Position numbers and translations under genes: made by a program. Shown here piece after piece: positions 35,626-47,811 of a stretch of DNA of 64,000 bases (position 1 is the stretch's first letter; the number at the start of each line of letters is the position of its first letter). The notes under the pieces were generated by a model. That model saw nothing but the letters and a program-made list of their open reading frames with translations. It did not search any database and was not told where the DNA came from. The stretch comes from Psilocybe azurescens (taxonomy: Eukaryota; Basidiomycota; Agaricomycetes; Agaricales; Agrocybaceae): the NCBI GenBank assembly GCA_023853785.1, contig JAJIRX010000126.1:1-64000 (forward strand), read 5' to 3'.

Positions 35626-35750
35626 CCTGTTCGGGCTCATATACCTCTACAACGGTTTCATGTGGCACCTCCTCGGCGGACGATATTAATCTTGATTTGA
35701 GTACAAATACGCCTATTAGTGTAGATGTAGATGTTCCAGGTACCCCGTGA
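35626..35750 (+). pseudogene. Diverged GDT1 last-exon relic R2
   Basis: Same relic as R1. The nucleotide string CTGTTCGGGCTCATATACCT matches GDT1 exon 3, and the end retains GATGTAGATGTTCCAGGTACC before TGA. In this copy the exon frame is shifted, so LFGLIYLY is not read in the open frame. Confidence 0.55.
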
Positions 35751-36053
35751 TTCTTAAATATAGAATATACATATTCAAATATTCACTCTCTATCACCGTA
35801 TGCACACTAGACAGATCAAGCGTCCACTGAAGGTGGCCATAGGGAGTTTGTGACTGGGTGGGGTTGCTTGGTTGCTTGATACGCAATTCCTCTACCAGAC
35901 AAGTTTTGAGTGATTGTGCACTGCGAACTGAGTGCTACTGCCAGATTATTTTGTATTACTGACTATATACCGAGAAGTCGTTATCTAGTAATAATGTGCC
36001 ATAAATTGTTCTACTTCTTTTTCTACTCTTTTCTATTCCGTCATTCTCTTAAT

Positions 36054-39000
36054 GCCCGCTACCTTTAGGTAGAGGGTCTTGGGGTGTGCTAAGTTTCACA
36101 ACTTTTGGCGTGAAACTCTTCTGTACTGTTCGTGAGAATAATTTTCAGTCACCTGGACTGATCGGAATGATCATTAACATGCCAATGCGGCCGCTGAATA
36201 CCAAATGCAAACACATATAAGGTAGACAACTTTCATAATCGACTAACATCACGTGGACACTGTGACATCGTCCAAAGCGGGTAACTGTTGGTAAAAATGC
36301 ATTTTATGTATAATTCCAGAGAGCCTATTGTACTATAGGACCTAGCTTTTGTAGATATATGTCTCTAACACATGAATTAATAATAAAAAATTGGAGAAAA
36401 ACCAAATTTGGTAGAGGAGATAGAAGAATATGGTTTACACCACCAGTGTGCATTTAATTAAACCTACTACAATTGCAACATGTCTCAAAAGCATTTTTAC
36501 TCCCTCCTATATCTCTCATGCCTAAAAGAGAAGAGCAGCACTTGCAAGTCGCAGAATGGGACAAAATCTGGGGGAGAAATGCCAAAAAATGATCTCACAC
36601 TGATGAGGTTTCTATTAGTAGCATGGCAGAAGAAAAAGTCTGTCAATTAGATTACATGTTTTAAAGTGGGCCAGACAATGGCCACAACCTCACAGAATTT
36701 TAATCTTTCACCCAAAAGGCATGAGAGCCATAGTAAGGAAGAAAAAACATCCAATATACTGCAGGAACCTTTCAGTCTATATTCCAATTCACAGTTTCCA
36801 GGAGAACCTTGTGAGAGTAGATTTTGAAAATGTATAGGCTCGCCTATTTTTGCTTGAAATTGCTTGAAATTTCTCAGGTGGGTAGTAATCATGCATATCA
36901 ATAATACTAAATTCCATTTGTGTTTGTAGTGGAACAGAAAGAGCACAAATTCTCTTCTGTGAATTCTCTGCCATTTTATTATCCAATTTGATTAAAAATG
37001 TCTCATAATTATATAACAGCATGTGATGTTAGTTGATTATGAAATTCATTTACCTTATTATGTTTATTGCTAATGGATTTCTTGTCCTCTTGGTTTCTTT
37101 TCCCCACCACAAAATGTCTGTCTGTTTAAACAAATATCTGGTATCAGCTGTTTTCTGTTCTTCTGACCAGCCCTCATCTGTCTTGTGACTCTTTGCCTAT
37201 GCACACCATCTTACTGTCAACAATGTCATGTCTTGTGTGCATATTTTTGTGAATTCACAAACAGCAGCATTTATGTATATGCTTTCACAATCTTTTGATT
37301 GTCCTGCTGTAGTTCTTGGTAATGACTGATTTGAAATATCATCTGGTCCACTTGCAGGTCACATCATTTTAATAGAAGACCAAGTAACTTTTCCATCCAT
37401 ACTAGTCTTACCAGCATATGTTAGATCAGGCAATACTGGTAGAAGTAAGTCATATACTTTTTTTTTCACAGACTTATTAAACACTTCTTCATGCCTCATA
37501 TGGTCAATGAGGATGAGTATTCATTATCATCACTGCCTGTGTCATCTTTGCATATCCATGCAGATCATTCTCTGCACACATGCACAAATACCTTTATGGA
37601 AAGCAATGCAGGTACTTCAGCAAATATTCCTACCTCTATGTGTTCTGAGACATTTGCTTATACAAATCATGTCATGTACCCAGAAATGTTGTCACCTAAT
37701 ACTTTTATCACTATAGATAATTCAACTGAATTGCATGATTTTCCCTCCAGTTCCAAATCATAATTGATACTTTTCTCTGCAACTTCTCATCTGGTTTCTA
37801 TGCATCTGTATTTTCACAATCTCTTAATAATCTATGATTTGTCTTAAGCCTTCATGCAGTGTCTCATAAAGGTCTATCTACTATTGGTTATCAGAACACT
37901 CTTATTCATCACTATATTTCTGGTATTTGCTTTACCAATAGATGCAAAGCTAATGACTTAGGTGATTAAAGAGATTATTCCACTTGTTCAAATGTTTCTG
38001 TCTCTTTCACTTCCCAATCAAACCTTTCTAGCACTGTTTTGTGCTTTCTTTTTCAAGTTGAAACACATTTCTAATGAAAGACTGGGCCAAATTGCAGAAT
38101 CCTTGAATATATTGATTGCTTTGCCAAGTGCTAATAATCGATGCTATTTGCAGAATTTACTGAAAAACTATAACTTGTACACCAATCATAATCATGCAAT
38201 CCTTGTCTTAGCTGAAACAATGTTTGACTCATTTGATAAACTTTAAAAAAATAAACTGCTCACTCTTGCCACTGAACATGGTATTAAAGTAAGTAACAGA
38301 AATGATATTGATTTCCTGCACAATTTAATAACAGAGCACATTTCTACTGGTGGTTGTTTTGATGCACCACAGCATGATTCAGAAAGTTGTCAGGCTATTG
38401 TCAACCAGTATCATTAAACACAACAAAATCCTAAAAATAATATATCCAGTACTGATATGTAAATTTATTTTCTCAGTATGATTCTTCCTTCACTTTGACT
38501 TAACTCAATGAGACAAATACTCTGCCTAAATAACATTGATTTTAGTAAGAATAATAATGGTAATGCAAAATTATGTTGATTTTTAAAGAAATTTATAACC
38601 CAACTAAAAAAGGATAAAAATTCAGAAGCTTTTTAGAGAGCTTGCACTCAACATATAGAAAACAAAAGAATACAACTAGCAAATAACCACAAAAATCTTT
38701 GATTGCTGATGGGTGTTGTACTTTGCCATGGGTGTTTTGATATCAGCCAGATTTGCAGAGTCTGTCTATTTACTTTGTCATCCATCATTATTAATGTCAC
38801 ATACATGTCTACCACCCATCTTATTCATGTTACTCATCACCACAAACCCACTAACTTTACAAAAAATTGCCTCAGTTGTGTTTAATATATTCATATCTTT
38901 CCATATACCAAAAATCTTTGATTGCTAATGAGTGTCATCTACACAAGGGGATCCCAGAAATTTAGAAATGACATGAGGTTGAATTTATTTTTAAGCCCTC

Positions 39001-39632
39001 AGAAGCTACCCTCCCCTCCCCACCTCCTTCTATAAAAGGTATGTTCTCTAAAATTTTAAAAACATATCTCAGAACATATCTTATTCTGAGATGTTTGATG
39101 CTTTTTGGAAGTAGATCTTTGTTAAATATGTGATATATATGTTGAGAGCTACTTAAAATGCAATGCAGGATATTTGGAAAGGGTGTTTGCAAGGCAGCAC
39201 TGCTATAGTTATGGTGTGTTATCCAAGAGAATATTGGTAAGGGTTTCTCATTCATGTTCTAAGCAAAGAGAAGGGTCCATTTTGCATTGGTTATGCTGGA
39301 GAGCACTTCCTATGCAGAAAGGTCTTTGCAAAATTATCTTTGCAAGTACTTTTAGTAAAATTTCAAGGCCCCCAAGACCTATCCCCTCTACCCTGTGCTA
39401 GTCCAGCAATTCCTGGGATCCTCTTGAAGCAGAGCTAAAAATTATTATACCCACCAGCAATCAAAAATTCTTGAGTGAACCAATTTATGAACATACTAGA
39501 GACTTTTAATCCTATTCTACTGAAAGTTAGTGGGTTTCTGAGGTACAACAATGTGAATTAATTTTTTTGATACAGCCATTAGTGATAAAACGACCAAATG
39601 TGTCTGATTAAAGGTAAACGATGGTAGCGGGC
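36054..39632. mobile_element. 3.6-kb AT-rich, CpG-depleted insert with 10-bp inverted ends
   Basis: Unit sequence TCATTCTCTTAATTAATTGTTG is split here. The insert starts GCCCGCTACC (36054-36063) and has GGTAGCGGGC at 39623-39632, exact inverse. About 38 further bases of unclear origin precede the resumed head. Reading 36301-39590 I find only four CG dinucleotides in 3.3 kb. Decayed coding traces: 37491-37763 (plus), 37962-38246 with ISNERLGQIAESLNI, and about 38265-38415 with EHGIKVSNRNDIDFLHNLI. The last two resemble SAP-like repeats found in some fungal transposon proteins. Superfamily not determined. Confidence 0.6.
37962..38415 (+). pseudogene. Decayed transposon ORF with SAP-like segments
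   Basis: Two frames separated by a stop at 38246: LKHISNERLGQIAESLNI ... RCYLQNLLKNYN and HGIKVSNRNDIDFLHNLITEH ... FDAPQHDSESCQAIVNQYH. The helix-extended-helix pattern and spacing suggest SAP-like DNA-binding repeats, known from N-terminal regions of some agaricomycete Helitron or other element proteins. The identification is tentative. Strong C-to-T decay is evident. Confidence 0.35.
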
Positions 39633-39912
39633 TCTGCCGCCCCACCGGGTCGGCCTTACTAGCCTTATTAATTGTTGTGTGGTTGTGCTTGAATCCAAGT
39701 CTGACGGGCTTTTGGCCCGTGTCACGTTGTATCGCGTGAGCAACCAAGCGTGATCTCCGTCTAAATGCAACTCTGATTCTGCCTGTCTTATTTTAACAAC
39801 TCAACCTAACCCAGTGCAGGCTGCCATGTCAAGCGGCTCCCCGCCAACCCACACGCCTTACCTCTTATCTTCTTATCTGTTCTCTTCCCCTACTCCACTG
39901 CAGTGCATGGCC

Positions 39913-41151
39913 ATGGACACCTCTCCTCCCCGCAAGCCCTCCTCCAATCCTTCCTCATGATTATCATCTCCGAGCTCGGCGACAAAACCTTCCTCATCGC
40001 CGCCATCCTCGCCATGCGCCTTCCTCGGCGCATTCCTCTCGCTGTTCCTCATGTCCTTCCTCTCCGCCTCCTCGGCCGCCTCCTCCCCACCCTCATCCCG
40101 TGCCGCTGGACCCAGTGGTGTGCCGCCGCCCTGTTTCTGGTTTTTGGCATCAGGATGCTGGGCGAGGCGAGGGGCATGACGGAGGGCGGGAAGGGGAAGA
40201 TGGAGGAGGAGATTTGGGAGGCGGAGGAGGAAATTGAGGATGACGAGCGGGTGCATGAGGGCGGGCTGCTCAGCGCGGGCGTCGCGCCGTCCTCGGCTAC
40301 AGGCAACACAAACCCCTGTACAGCATGGAGGAGGGCCGCAAAATCAACGACAGCAATATTGACCTCAACTCTACTGCGTCATCGTCGAAAAACCAAAACC
40401 CAAACTGTCATGGACAGACGGCGCGCGCAACTTCTGCAGCCTGTTTCTCGGGCCCGTGTTCGTGCAGGCGTTCGTGCTCACCTTCCTCGGCGAGTGAGGG
40501 GATCGCTCCCAGATCGCCACTATCGCCCTCGGCGCCGCCCACGTACGCCTATCTTTCTTTCTTTCTTGCCTTATTCCTTCATTCTTGCCTTATTCCTTAT
40601 TCCTTATTCCTTCCTTCCTTCCTCCTCTCCGAATCGTACCAACACTAACGCAGAACATATACTTCGCAACACTCGGTACCGTACTCAGACACGCGTGTTT
40701 CACCGCGCTCGCGGTCGTCGGGGGCCGGTACGTGTCGACTAAGATATCGGTCAAGCATGGTGCGTTTTTCTCCCCATCCCCTCCCCTCCTCCTCCTCCTC
40801 CCCTCCTCCCCTCCTCCCCTCTCCTCCTCCCCCCCCTCCTCTCCTCCCTCCCCTCTCCTCCTCCTCCTCCCCTCTCCTCCTCCCCTCCTCCTCCTCCCAT
40901 CCCCCTCTCCTCCTCCCCTCCCTTTCTTTAAAAAATTGAAAACTCGCTGCTAATTCCAATATGAATAAACAGTAACATACGGCGGCTCCGCGCTCTTCCT
41001 CCTCTTCGGCCTCATATACCTCTGCGAGGGGTTCGTCATTTCCGCCTCCGAGTCGCTCAACGTGGGGATGGGTATTCCTATTCTGGTGGATGTTGATGTT
41101 GATGATGTTGATGATGTTGATGATGTTGGGGTTGGTGTTGGGGCGCGGTGA
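39913..41151 (+). pseudogene. GDT1-family copy C
   Basis: The ATG at 39913 (and the earlier one at 39907) is out of the transporter frame. Motif 1 (ELGDKT) is intact. A 17-bp deletion after CTCGCCATGCGCC (about 40020) shifts the frame. Motif 2 reads GAG TGA GGG GAT CGC, so the Trp codon is a stop. Exons 2 and 3 are at about 40654-40759 and 40973-41151; the tail has a GTTGATGAT repeat (Val-Asp-Asp). Intron 2 is an extreme CTCCTCC tract (40780-40920). Clearly a pseudogene. Confidence 0.85.
40780..40923. repeat. CTCCTCC polypyrimidine tract, intron 2 of GDT1 copy C
   Basis: Almost pure C and T in CTCCTCC/CCCTCC units. The corresponding intron of copies A, B and D is ordinary pyrimidine-rich sequence, so the tract expanded in this copy. 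Confidence 0.8.
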
Positions 41152-42920
41152 TTTGTTTGAGGAGAGTATACCGTGATTCGTGATTATGATTACAGCGAGG
41201 AGACGAGACGAGACGAGACGACAAAATATATTTATTGTTAATGGCCGTTAGATGGCCGTTAGATGGCTTGTATATGTTATGTGCATTCTATCGCTATCAC
41301 TACTAGTGCATTCTGGGACTCGAGATTCGAGACTGACTACGCACTCGTGACTCAGCTCTCCACCGGCGATGGTAGTTTCACTCTCAACGTGGGGATGGCT
41401 ATGCGTAGGTATTCTATTCCTATTCTGATTGATGTAGATGATGCTGGTGACGTTAAGGTGCGGTGTTTTGTTTTGCCTTTGTTAGCGATTGTTAGAGATG
41501 AGGATAAGGAGAGGAGAGTGCGCCCACCGTGATTACGATTACAGAGAAACAAGGGAGATACAACAAGACATATTTATCGCAAGTAGTTACTCAATGGGCG
41601 TTAAACGGCCTGATTATGTGTACTCTGCTACTATCACTGCTAATACATACATACGCATTCTGGGACGATAGAGAGAGAGACTACGCACCTGTGACTCAGC
41701 TCGCTCCACCGGCGACGGTAGTTCAAGTTGCACAACTCTAACTCGCCGAGGTCGATTGGCTCGCAATGGCGATACTATACTATATAATACACTACCATCA
41801 TCATTATCACCCGGCGGGCAGCTAACCCTGGACCAGGACGCCCGCTCCGGATCGAGAATCAATCTAGATTCTAAACCAATTGAGATTCTAAACCAATTGA
41901 GATTCTAAACCAATTTAAACGCACAGAAGCCCATACACGTATATGTAACCATGGCGGGAAAAATCATGATCGGCGAAGAGGTACTTATGATAATCTACCG
42001 GTTCGAACTTGGTCAGCTCTCGCTTTCGGGGTTAGTTCGAGCCGTGGTATTTATACTAGCGTACTAAGCACCACTTCACTTCAGGGGTTCGGCGGGACGA
42101 CTGATTCTTAGCCCAATGTGGTATGAACTCCGTTTCTTGTTCCTGTTCATGCACATGCACATGCTCATGCTCATGCTCATGTTACTTGTTACTTATTGCG
42201 GTATGCTAGTAGCCGAGCCGAGCCGCACTTGTAGTAGACAGTAGGAAGTTATTGAAAGGTCCCTGAGTGAAATAGAATAATATTAGACTCCAAGTATCCG
42301 TATCCGTATCCGTAGTCGTGCTCCTCGCTACACACCGACTCGGATATGACCACCACGCCACCACAGCAACAGCGTCTGCGTTTGCATTTGCGTGTGCATT
42401 CGCATTTGCCCGATTCTGAATTGACCAGCCACCACACCGCCACTGCGGCCACAGCAACTGCAATTGCTTCGAATTTTTGACAGATAATAACGTCATGAAG
42501 TTCTTGTGATATCATCAGCAAATCATCAGCAAATCATCAGCAAATCATCGATCACAAAAGAAGGGCGAAGAAGAACGGATAGGGGATAGTATAGATTTCC
42601 ACATGGGTTGCTCATATTCCGTGAGCATCGCTTACTTGTACTACCTTGAGGACTTCGGAGCCAATAAAAACTACCATTTGAGAACTGGCAACGGTCGCCT
42701 AAAAAACGGAGACCGCGCAACGTCAAGATTTACCACAAGTTACATAATACATGCAGAAGTGGATCATTGAAGAAAATCACTGTGCCCAGATGTTCTGCAG
42801 TTAAATAGCGATGTGTTAAAGTCTTGTCAGCTTCATATTCCAGTCTCTTTTGCCCTCTTTCGTAGAAACAAGACAAATCTCCTCTATTATACTCTCACCT
42901 GCGATATTCATTCCCAGTTC
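41152..42920. other. U3 spacer
   Basis: No gene. The shared spacer blocks are present without inserts, which makes this the cleanest reference for the ancestral spacer. A 17-bp phrase GATTCTAAACCAATT is tandemly repeated at about 41865-41910, ATGCTCATGCTC repeats near 42160, and AAATCATCAGC repeats near 42520. Confidence 0.7.
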
Positions 42921-43969
42921 ATGAGTCGCACAGCTTCCCTAAGCAGTGATGGAGAACTCACGACAGCATTAGAATCAAGGTCAGCAGCGCATTCCTGACC
43001 AACTACACAGTGCCTCTTGAGTTGATATTTTACTAGAGACGAAAATCTCAATTTCGATTCGAAACGGTCCTTTTGGGGTCACCTTCCATTTTCATTGTAT
43101 GCTGCACTGGCCATGCTGCATACTTTTGGCCTCTACCTTCTACTCCATAGATACATGGCTTATGCTGAGTCACCTCTTGGAGAAATTTCCCGATCGAGCT
43201 CGATGAAATTAGCCACCGTCGTCATCAAGAAGGTGAAGCCAGCTTAGCAGCGCATAACTCAGAGAACCAATCTCGCGAGCAGTGGGACATAACCATGATT
43301 TGGTTGGTCAAAGCATGGTCAATCACCTGCACTGGTTGCATTATTCTCCTTCCGTAAGAGTCATAAATTCAAACCATAAGACTAGTAGACTGATTTATTA
43401 TCTGATATAGATTTCCACTCAGTTTCTTTCAAATCCCAGGTATCAATGCAAACATATACGCGCGCACAGCAGTCCTATCTATGCTGATATGCGCCGCTAT
43501 TGGTCTCATGATTGCCGGCTTCTACCTTCAGATGAAGGATAAATTCAAATCGGAGACTTTTATTAAAGAATGGTTGAAGGTCAGTGAAGCATATTGTCGC
43601 TTTCAAACGTCATCTTACTTTTGAACTACCATTAAGGCTTCGCGTGGTTGCAACAATCGAGAGGCAGTTGATTTCTGGACACGCTTATGCCTCCCAGCTT
43701 CTCTATTTGTCTGGTGGGTTTTGTCCCTTGACTGAGTGCACTCAAGTACTATCGGATGCTTACAACGATACGATATTAATAGGGCGATGTTCTTCTGTAT
43801 TGTGACTTTACTCACCCTCGCAATGTGCGTAAATCCAACGAATGAAATGGAGTTCAATCAGAAACGAGTACAAGCATGGCACATATCGAGCGTCATATTT
43901 CTGGCTATTATGACTGTTGGCCAAGTTGCGCAGGTATATCGCTTTGGAAAGCGCATTTTGGAGGCATAA
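42921..43969 (+). pseudogene. Multi-span membrane protein, TM copy 3 (one-base deletion)
   Basis: Exon 1 and the first part of exon 2 are intact (FWGHLPFSLYAALAMLHTF). After GAAATTTCCC a base is missing relative to copies 2 and 5 (TCCCGATCG for TCCTTGATTG), giving EISRSSSMKLATVV and a stop. Downstream exons are undamaged: WLVKAWSITCTGCIILLP, FYLQMKDKFKSETFIKEWLK, VDFWTCLCLPASLFVW, ending GKRILEA. A single-lesion pseudogene or a consensus error. Confidence 0.65.
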
Positions 43970-44689
43970 AGATCCTGATATTATTACGTGTATTTTGAGA
44001 TCATACTTGGTTCCCGTTTCTTTCTGTAATCAACTATTCGGTGTTCTATTTTTCTCCGTTGATGTCTCATGTCCAGCTCTGATGGTAGCCTATTTATATT
44101 CCTGTTCGTTCGAAGTAGTTGGTCTAATGTACTTAAACTAAACAAACATTGTCTCTTATTCTCGTATTAAAGAGGTATGTTGACAACGCAAAAGATCACG
44201 ACGAAGAGATTAATAATTGTAGAAAGTAGTGCTGTAAGTCCGAGCTTCATACGCACCTCCAAAGCAACAGTAATGCAATCGATCTTTGAGTATAAACTGT
44301 CGTCTGTAGAGGAAATTATTTTCGTTGATGTTGACTTCTTGGACAAACCATCTCCACATAATCCACAGGTTGGGTTCGAACCTTTTCATGTATGACCAAG
44401 TAACAGATGCGACTGGCGATTGTACTGTGGTCGGTAAGCATGGGCTTATTGCGAGACCAGACTCCCCACTGCCCATATATTCATATCAGATTAAATTGAA
44501 GCAGCTGGGAACTTGGCAGGACACAGTCGTGAGTCGTGGGTCGCGACCCACTAGGGAACCCACCAATCCTGAACCTGAGTCCATCACGACACCACGCCAC
44601 TCTGAAAGCACATTCTTCGCAGCACGTGCCGCAGGAAAGTCCGATTATATCTCATGTGCCACCATCCGACTGGGACATTAAAGAATGTG
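43970..44689. other. Truncated U3 tail
   Basis: Matches the first part of the U1, U2 and U4 tails up to the CGCCACTCTGAAAGCACAT phrase (about 44613), then diverges. No gene. Confidence 0.6.
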
Positions 44690-46240
44690 GGTCAGTCAAA
44701 CACTGAATGGCTTGTTACTCACTTGCACTAATGATTGAATATTTTTATATATTACTAAGCTACTGCTTTTAACTGTACAATAATTTGAATGAGTCTTAAT
44801 TATATACATAAGTGATGTAAACCTGTTGTAAATGAATGTAACTGTGAACCATAGTAGCCTTGTAGATAATGTTCCATCTAGTTGACAATAGCACTGCACC
44901 ATTTATTATTGCTCGAAATAATGCTGCTAAAATGCTTCTTCTTCCTTACTCACCCTATTGTTGCATGCAGTTCTTGATATACATGTATCAATTCACACAT
45001 TGTTTGCTAGACCTCAACCTCTTTCTGCCATATTTGGCAATTTACATGGTAAGAACATGTAAAATAGACAACATCACTGGATTGTGTCCATGCTACAGCC
45101 AGTCAAAGCCGTTGAATGTAAACAATTTATTTAAAAACAAATGGATTCACAACTACATGCCTTGAATGCTTGAAGCAAATTTCAAACTCAGCAGCACAAA
45201 GAAAAAAATAATAACAAGGAAAATTCAGTAATTTACAATGGCAAAGAGGAAGACAATAAAAATGCATCCCAAAGCATTGAAGTAGACTTGTAAACCCTTC
45301 TGAATTTGATTTTGGAAGTGGAGGACACCCACACCTTTACTATCCTAGTGAATATGTCTTCACTTCAACATTCCAATGGCAACCCATGATCATGTGCAGA
45401 CAAGGTGGTCAAGTTAATTTGGGAGTACTTAAACTACCAATTTATGTGAGAAATATCTTGCTTCTTCCTGTTTGTGAAAATCCAAAGCTATCTGATGTTA
45501 TCCATCATATATCACAGTGTCTACAAGCATAAAAATACACCCTCTTCCTGATTTATATATAACTGCACACAGAACAGCTGCCATCAGCACTAGCTTCAAA
45601 TAGAAGAGTACATTAATTCCAAACATCATCATAACAGATCTCACCCTGATATTATCTCCTCCGCTTGAAATCAATGATGTGGATATGCAGAGATTACATC
45701 ATACTCCTCACTCATCTTCAGCTGTTGAGTATGGAAGTGGGGATAAAGATGAGGTGAGTATTCAATAAATCATTAATTACTCATGCTAAATTGAGCTTAC
45801 TTTTCTAGTTAGAAATATATTGAGAGAATATAATGAATAGTGTGTGTGCATGGGAGGAGGTTACACTTCTTTTTCATGCACAAGTACCAATCAGCAAGCC
45901 AATTTGGCTGAAATCTGTGGTTGATCAAGGACTAGGAAATGGTGTGCTTACCTTTGTGGTAGACATTACACGGAACTAAGGGACATCTAGAAAATAAATC
46001 CAACATGGATGGAATAAAACTGTAAGATGGAAAGGAGAAAGAGGAAAAACAATATGAGGTATCAACCTCTTGATGAGATGGATTGAATTGATTATCTGGT
46101 TTTGAGGAAAGCTTATCGGACTTCAGTTACAAATAGCAGGGTGCATTCCTTTTTAAATAAATGTTTGTAGTGTATAGATACTGTATACTACTGTTAGTTT
46201 GCATTAGAGTGTTTCGACACTGCATAATTTGTCTTATACA
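44690..46240. mobile_element. AT-rich CpG-poor block at the U3/U4 junction
   Basis: About 1.5 kb with a composition like the 36-39.6 kb block; I count about six CG dinucleotides. Short open frames (for example 44869-45165) give no recognised protein. It replaces most of the unit tail. Probably decayed transposon DNA; ends not defined. Confidence 0.45.
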
Positions 46241-46540
46241 CCTCGCAAAACGATTGAACGATTAAACAATCAGTTCCACAACCAATGTGTCCCGATGAGG
46301 AAGGTGATCGGACTTTCCCGCGGCACGTGTTGCGAAGGAGCGTTCACTTTTGGCACGCGTCACGTCATGATCGTTTCCTCTTGTGAGCGAGCAAGCGTGA
46401 TCTCCACGTCCATTGACAACCTTACACTCCGTCTAAATGCAGTTCCCGTTCTGCCTGTCTTATTTTAATAACTTAACCTAATCCAGTGCAGGCTGCCAGG
46501 GCAAACGGCTCCCCGCCAACCCACACGTCTTACGTCTTCT

Positions 46541-46632
46541 CATCTCATCTCATCTCTTCTCATCTCATCTCATCTCTTCTCATCTCTTCTCATCTCTTCT
46601 CATCTCATCTCATCTCTTCTCATCTCTTCTCC
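46541..46632. repeat. CATCT pentanucleotide microsatellite in the leader of GDT1 copy D
   Basis: Alternating CATCTCATCT and CTTCTCATCT units for about 90 bp just upstream of the ATG position. Other copies have a short, irregular CTTCTC leader, so this expansion is specific to copy D. Confidence 0.85.
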
Positions 46633-46657
46633 TTACTCCACTGCACAGTGCACAACC

Positions 46658-47811
46658 ATGGATGCCTCTCCTCTCCGCAAGCCCTCCTCCAATTCTTCCT
46701 CATTATCATCATCTCCGAGCTCAGTGGAAAGACCGTCCTCATCGCCGCCATCCTCACCATACGCCACAGGCGGCTCACCATCTTCCTCGGCGCATTCCTC
46801 TCGCTGCTCCTCATTTCCTTCCCTCGGCCTCCCTCGGTCATGTCCTCCCCACCCTTATCCTGCGCCGCTGGACCCAGTGATGCGCTGCGGCCCTGTTCTT
46901 GGTGTTTGGAGTCAGGATGCTGGGCGAGGCGCGGGGCATGGCGGAGGGCGGGAAAGGAAAGATGGAGGAGATTTGGGAGGCGGAGGAGGAGATCGAGGAT
47001 GACGAGCGGGTGCACGAGGGCGGGCTGCTCAGCGCGGGCATCGCGCCCTCCTCGGCTACGGGAAACGCAATCCCCCTATACAGCATGGAGGAGGGCCGCA
47101 AACGCAACGACACCGACATCGCCATCGACATCGACATCGACAGCGACTCTACATCATCGCCAAAGAAACTAAAACCCAAACCGTCATGGACAGACGGCGC
47201 ACGCAACTTCTGCAGCCTGTTCCTCGGGCCCGTGTTCGTGCAGGCCTTTGTGTTCACCTTCCTCGGCGAGTGGGGGGACCGCTCCCAGATCGCCACCATC
47301 GCCCTCGGCGCCACCCACGTACGTCTGTCTTTCTTTCTTCCCTCTTCTTCTCCCAAGTGTACTAACACTAACTATCTATCGCCACCGCAGAACGTATACC
47401 TTGTCACACTCAGCTCCGTCCTTGGGCACGCGTGTTGCACCGCGCTCGCGGTCGTGGGCGGCAGGTACGTGTCGACCAAGATATCGGTTGAGCATGGTGC
47501 GTTTGTCTCTTTCTCCCTTTCCCTTTCCCCTACTCCTTCCCCCTTCTCGCCTCCTCCCTCCCTCCCTGACTCGACGACTCACCCTCACCCTCTCCCTCTC
47601 CCTCTCTTTTCAAAAAATAGAAAACAGAGCTAATTCCAATACAAAGACACAAACAGTAACATACGGCGGCTCCGCGCTCTTCCTCCTCTTCGGCCTCATA
47701 TACCTCTACGAGGGGTTCGTCAGGTCCACCTCCGAGTCGCTCAACGTGGGGATCGGTATTCCTATCCCGGTTGATGTTGATATTGATGATGTTGGTGTTT
47801 GTGCGCGGTGA
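46658..47811 (+). pseudogene. GDT1-family copy D
   Basis: The ATG is out of frame with the transporter. Motif 1 is ELSGKT (G-D lost). A base is missing near 46818 and the Trp codon after CAG is TGA (46879). From about 46900 the frame is clean: FGVRMLGEARGMAEGG, an Asp/Ile-rich loop (DIAIDIDIDSDS), FLGEWGDRSQIATIALGATH, exon 2 (47391-47496) and exon 3 (47657-47811). Introns are short (72 and 160 bp). The C-terminal half is the best preserved of the array. Confidence 0.8.

Larger units (their letters stand above)
32065..36053. other. U2 tail module
   Basis: Colinear with the U1 tail: block 32230-32530 matches 16150-16400; block 34340-35260 matches 18490-19440; block 35260-36050 matches 19480-20260. 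A 0.75-kb insertion interrupts it at about 32868. No intact gene. A homopyrimidine run at about 34025-34065 (CTTTTTT) is present. Confidence 0.6.
20271..39670 (+). repeat. Segmental duplication unit U2 (expanded by insertions)
   Basis: The head at 20271-20358 is interrupted by a 6.2-kb island, then resumes at about 26567. It contains GDT1 copy B, TM gene 2, a full tail and relic R2. Five insertions, identified against other units, account for roughly 12 kb of its 19.4 kb. Confidence 0.8.
39671..46348 (+). repeat. Segmental duplication unit U3 (tail truncated)
   Basis: Contains the head, GDT1 copy C, spacer and TM gene 3. The tail stops after about 700 bp, at 44.68 kb, where an AT-rich CpG-poor block takes over until unit 4. 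Confidence 0.8.
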
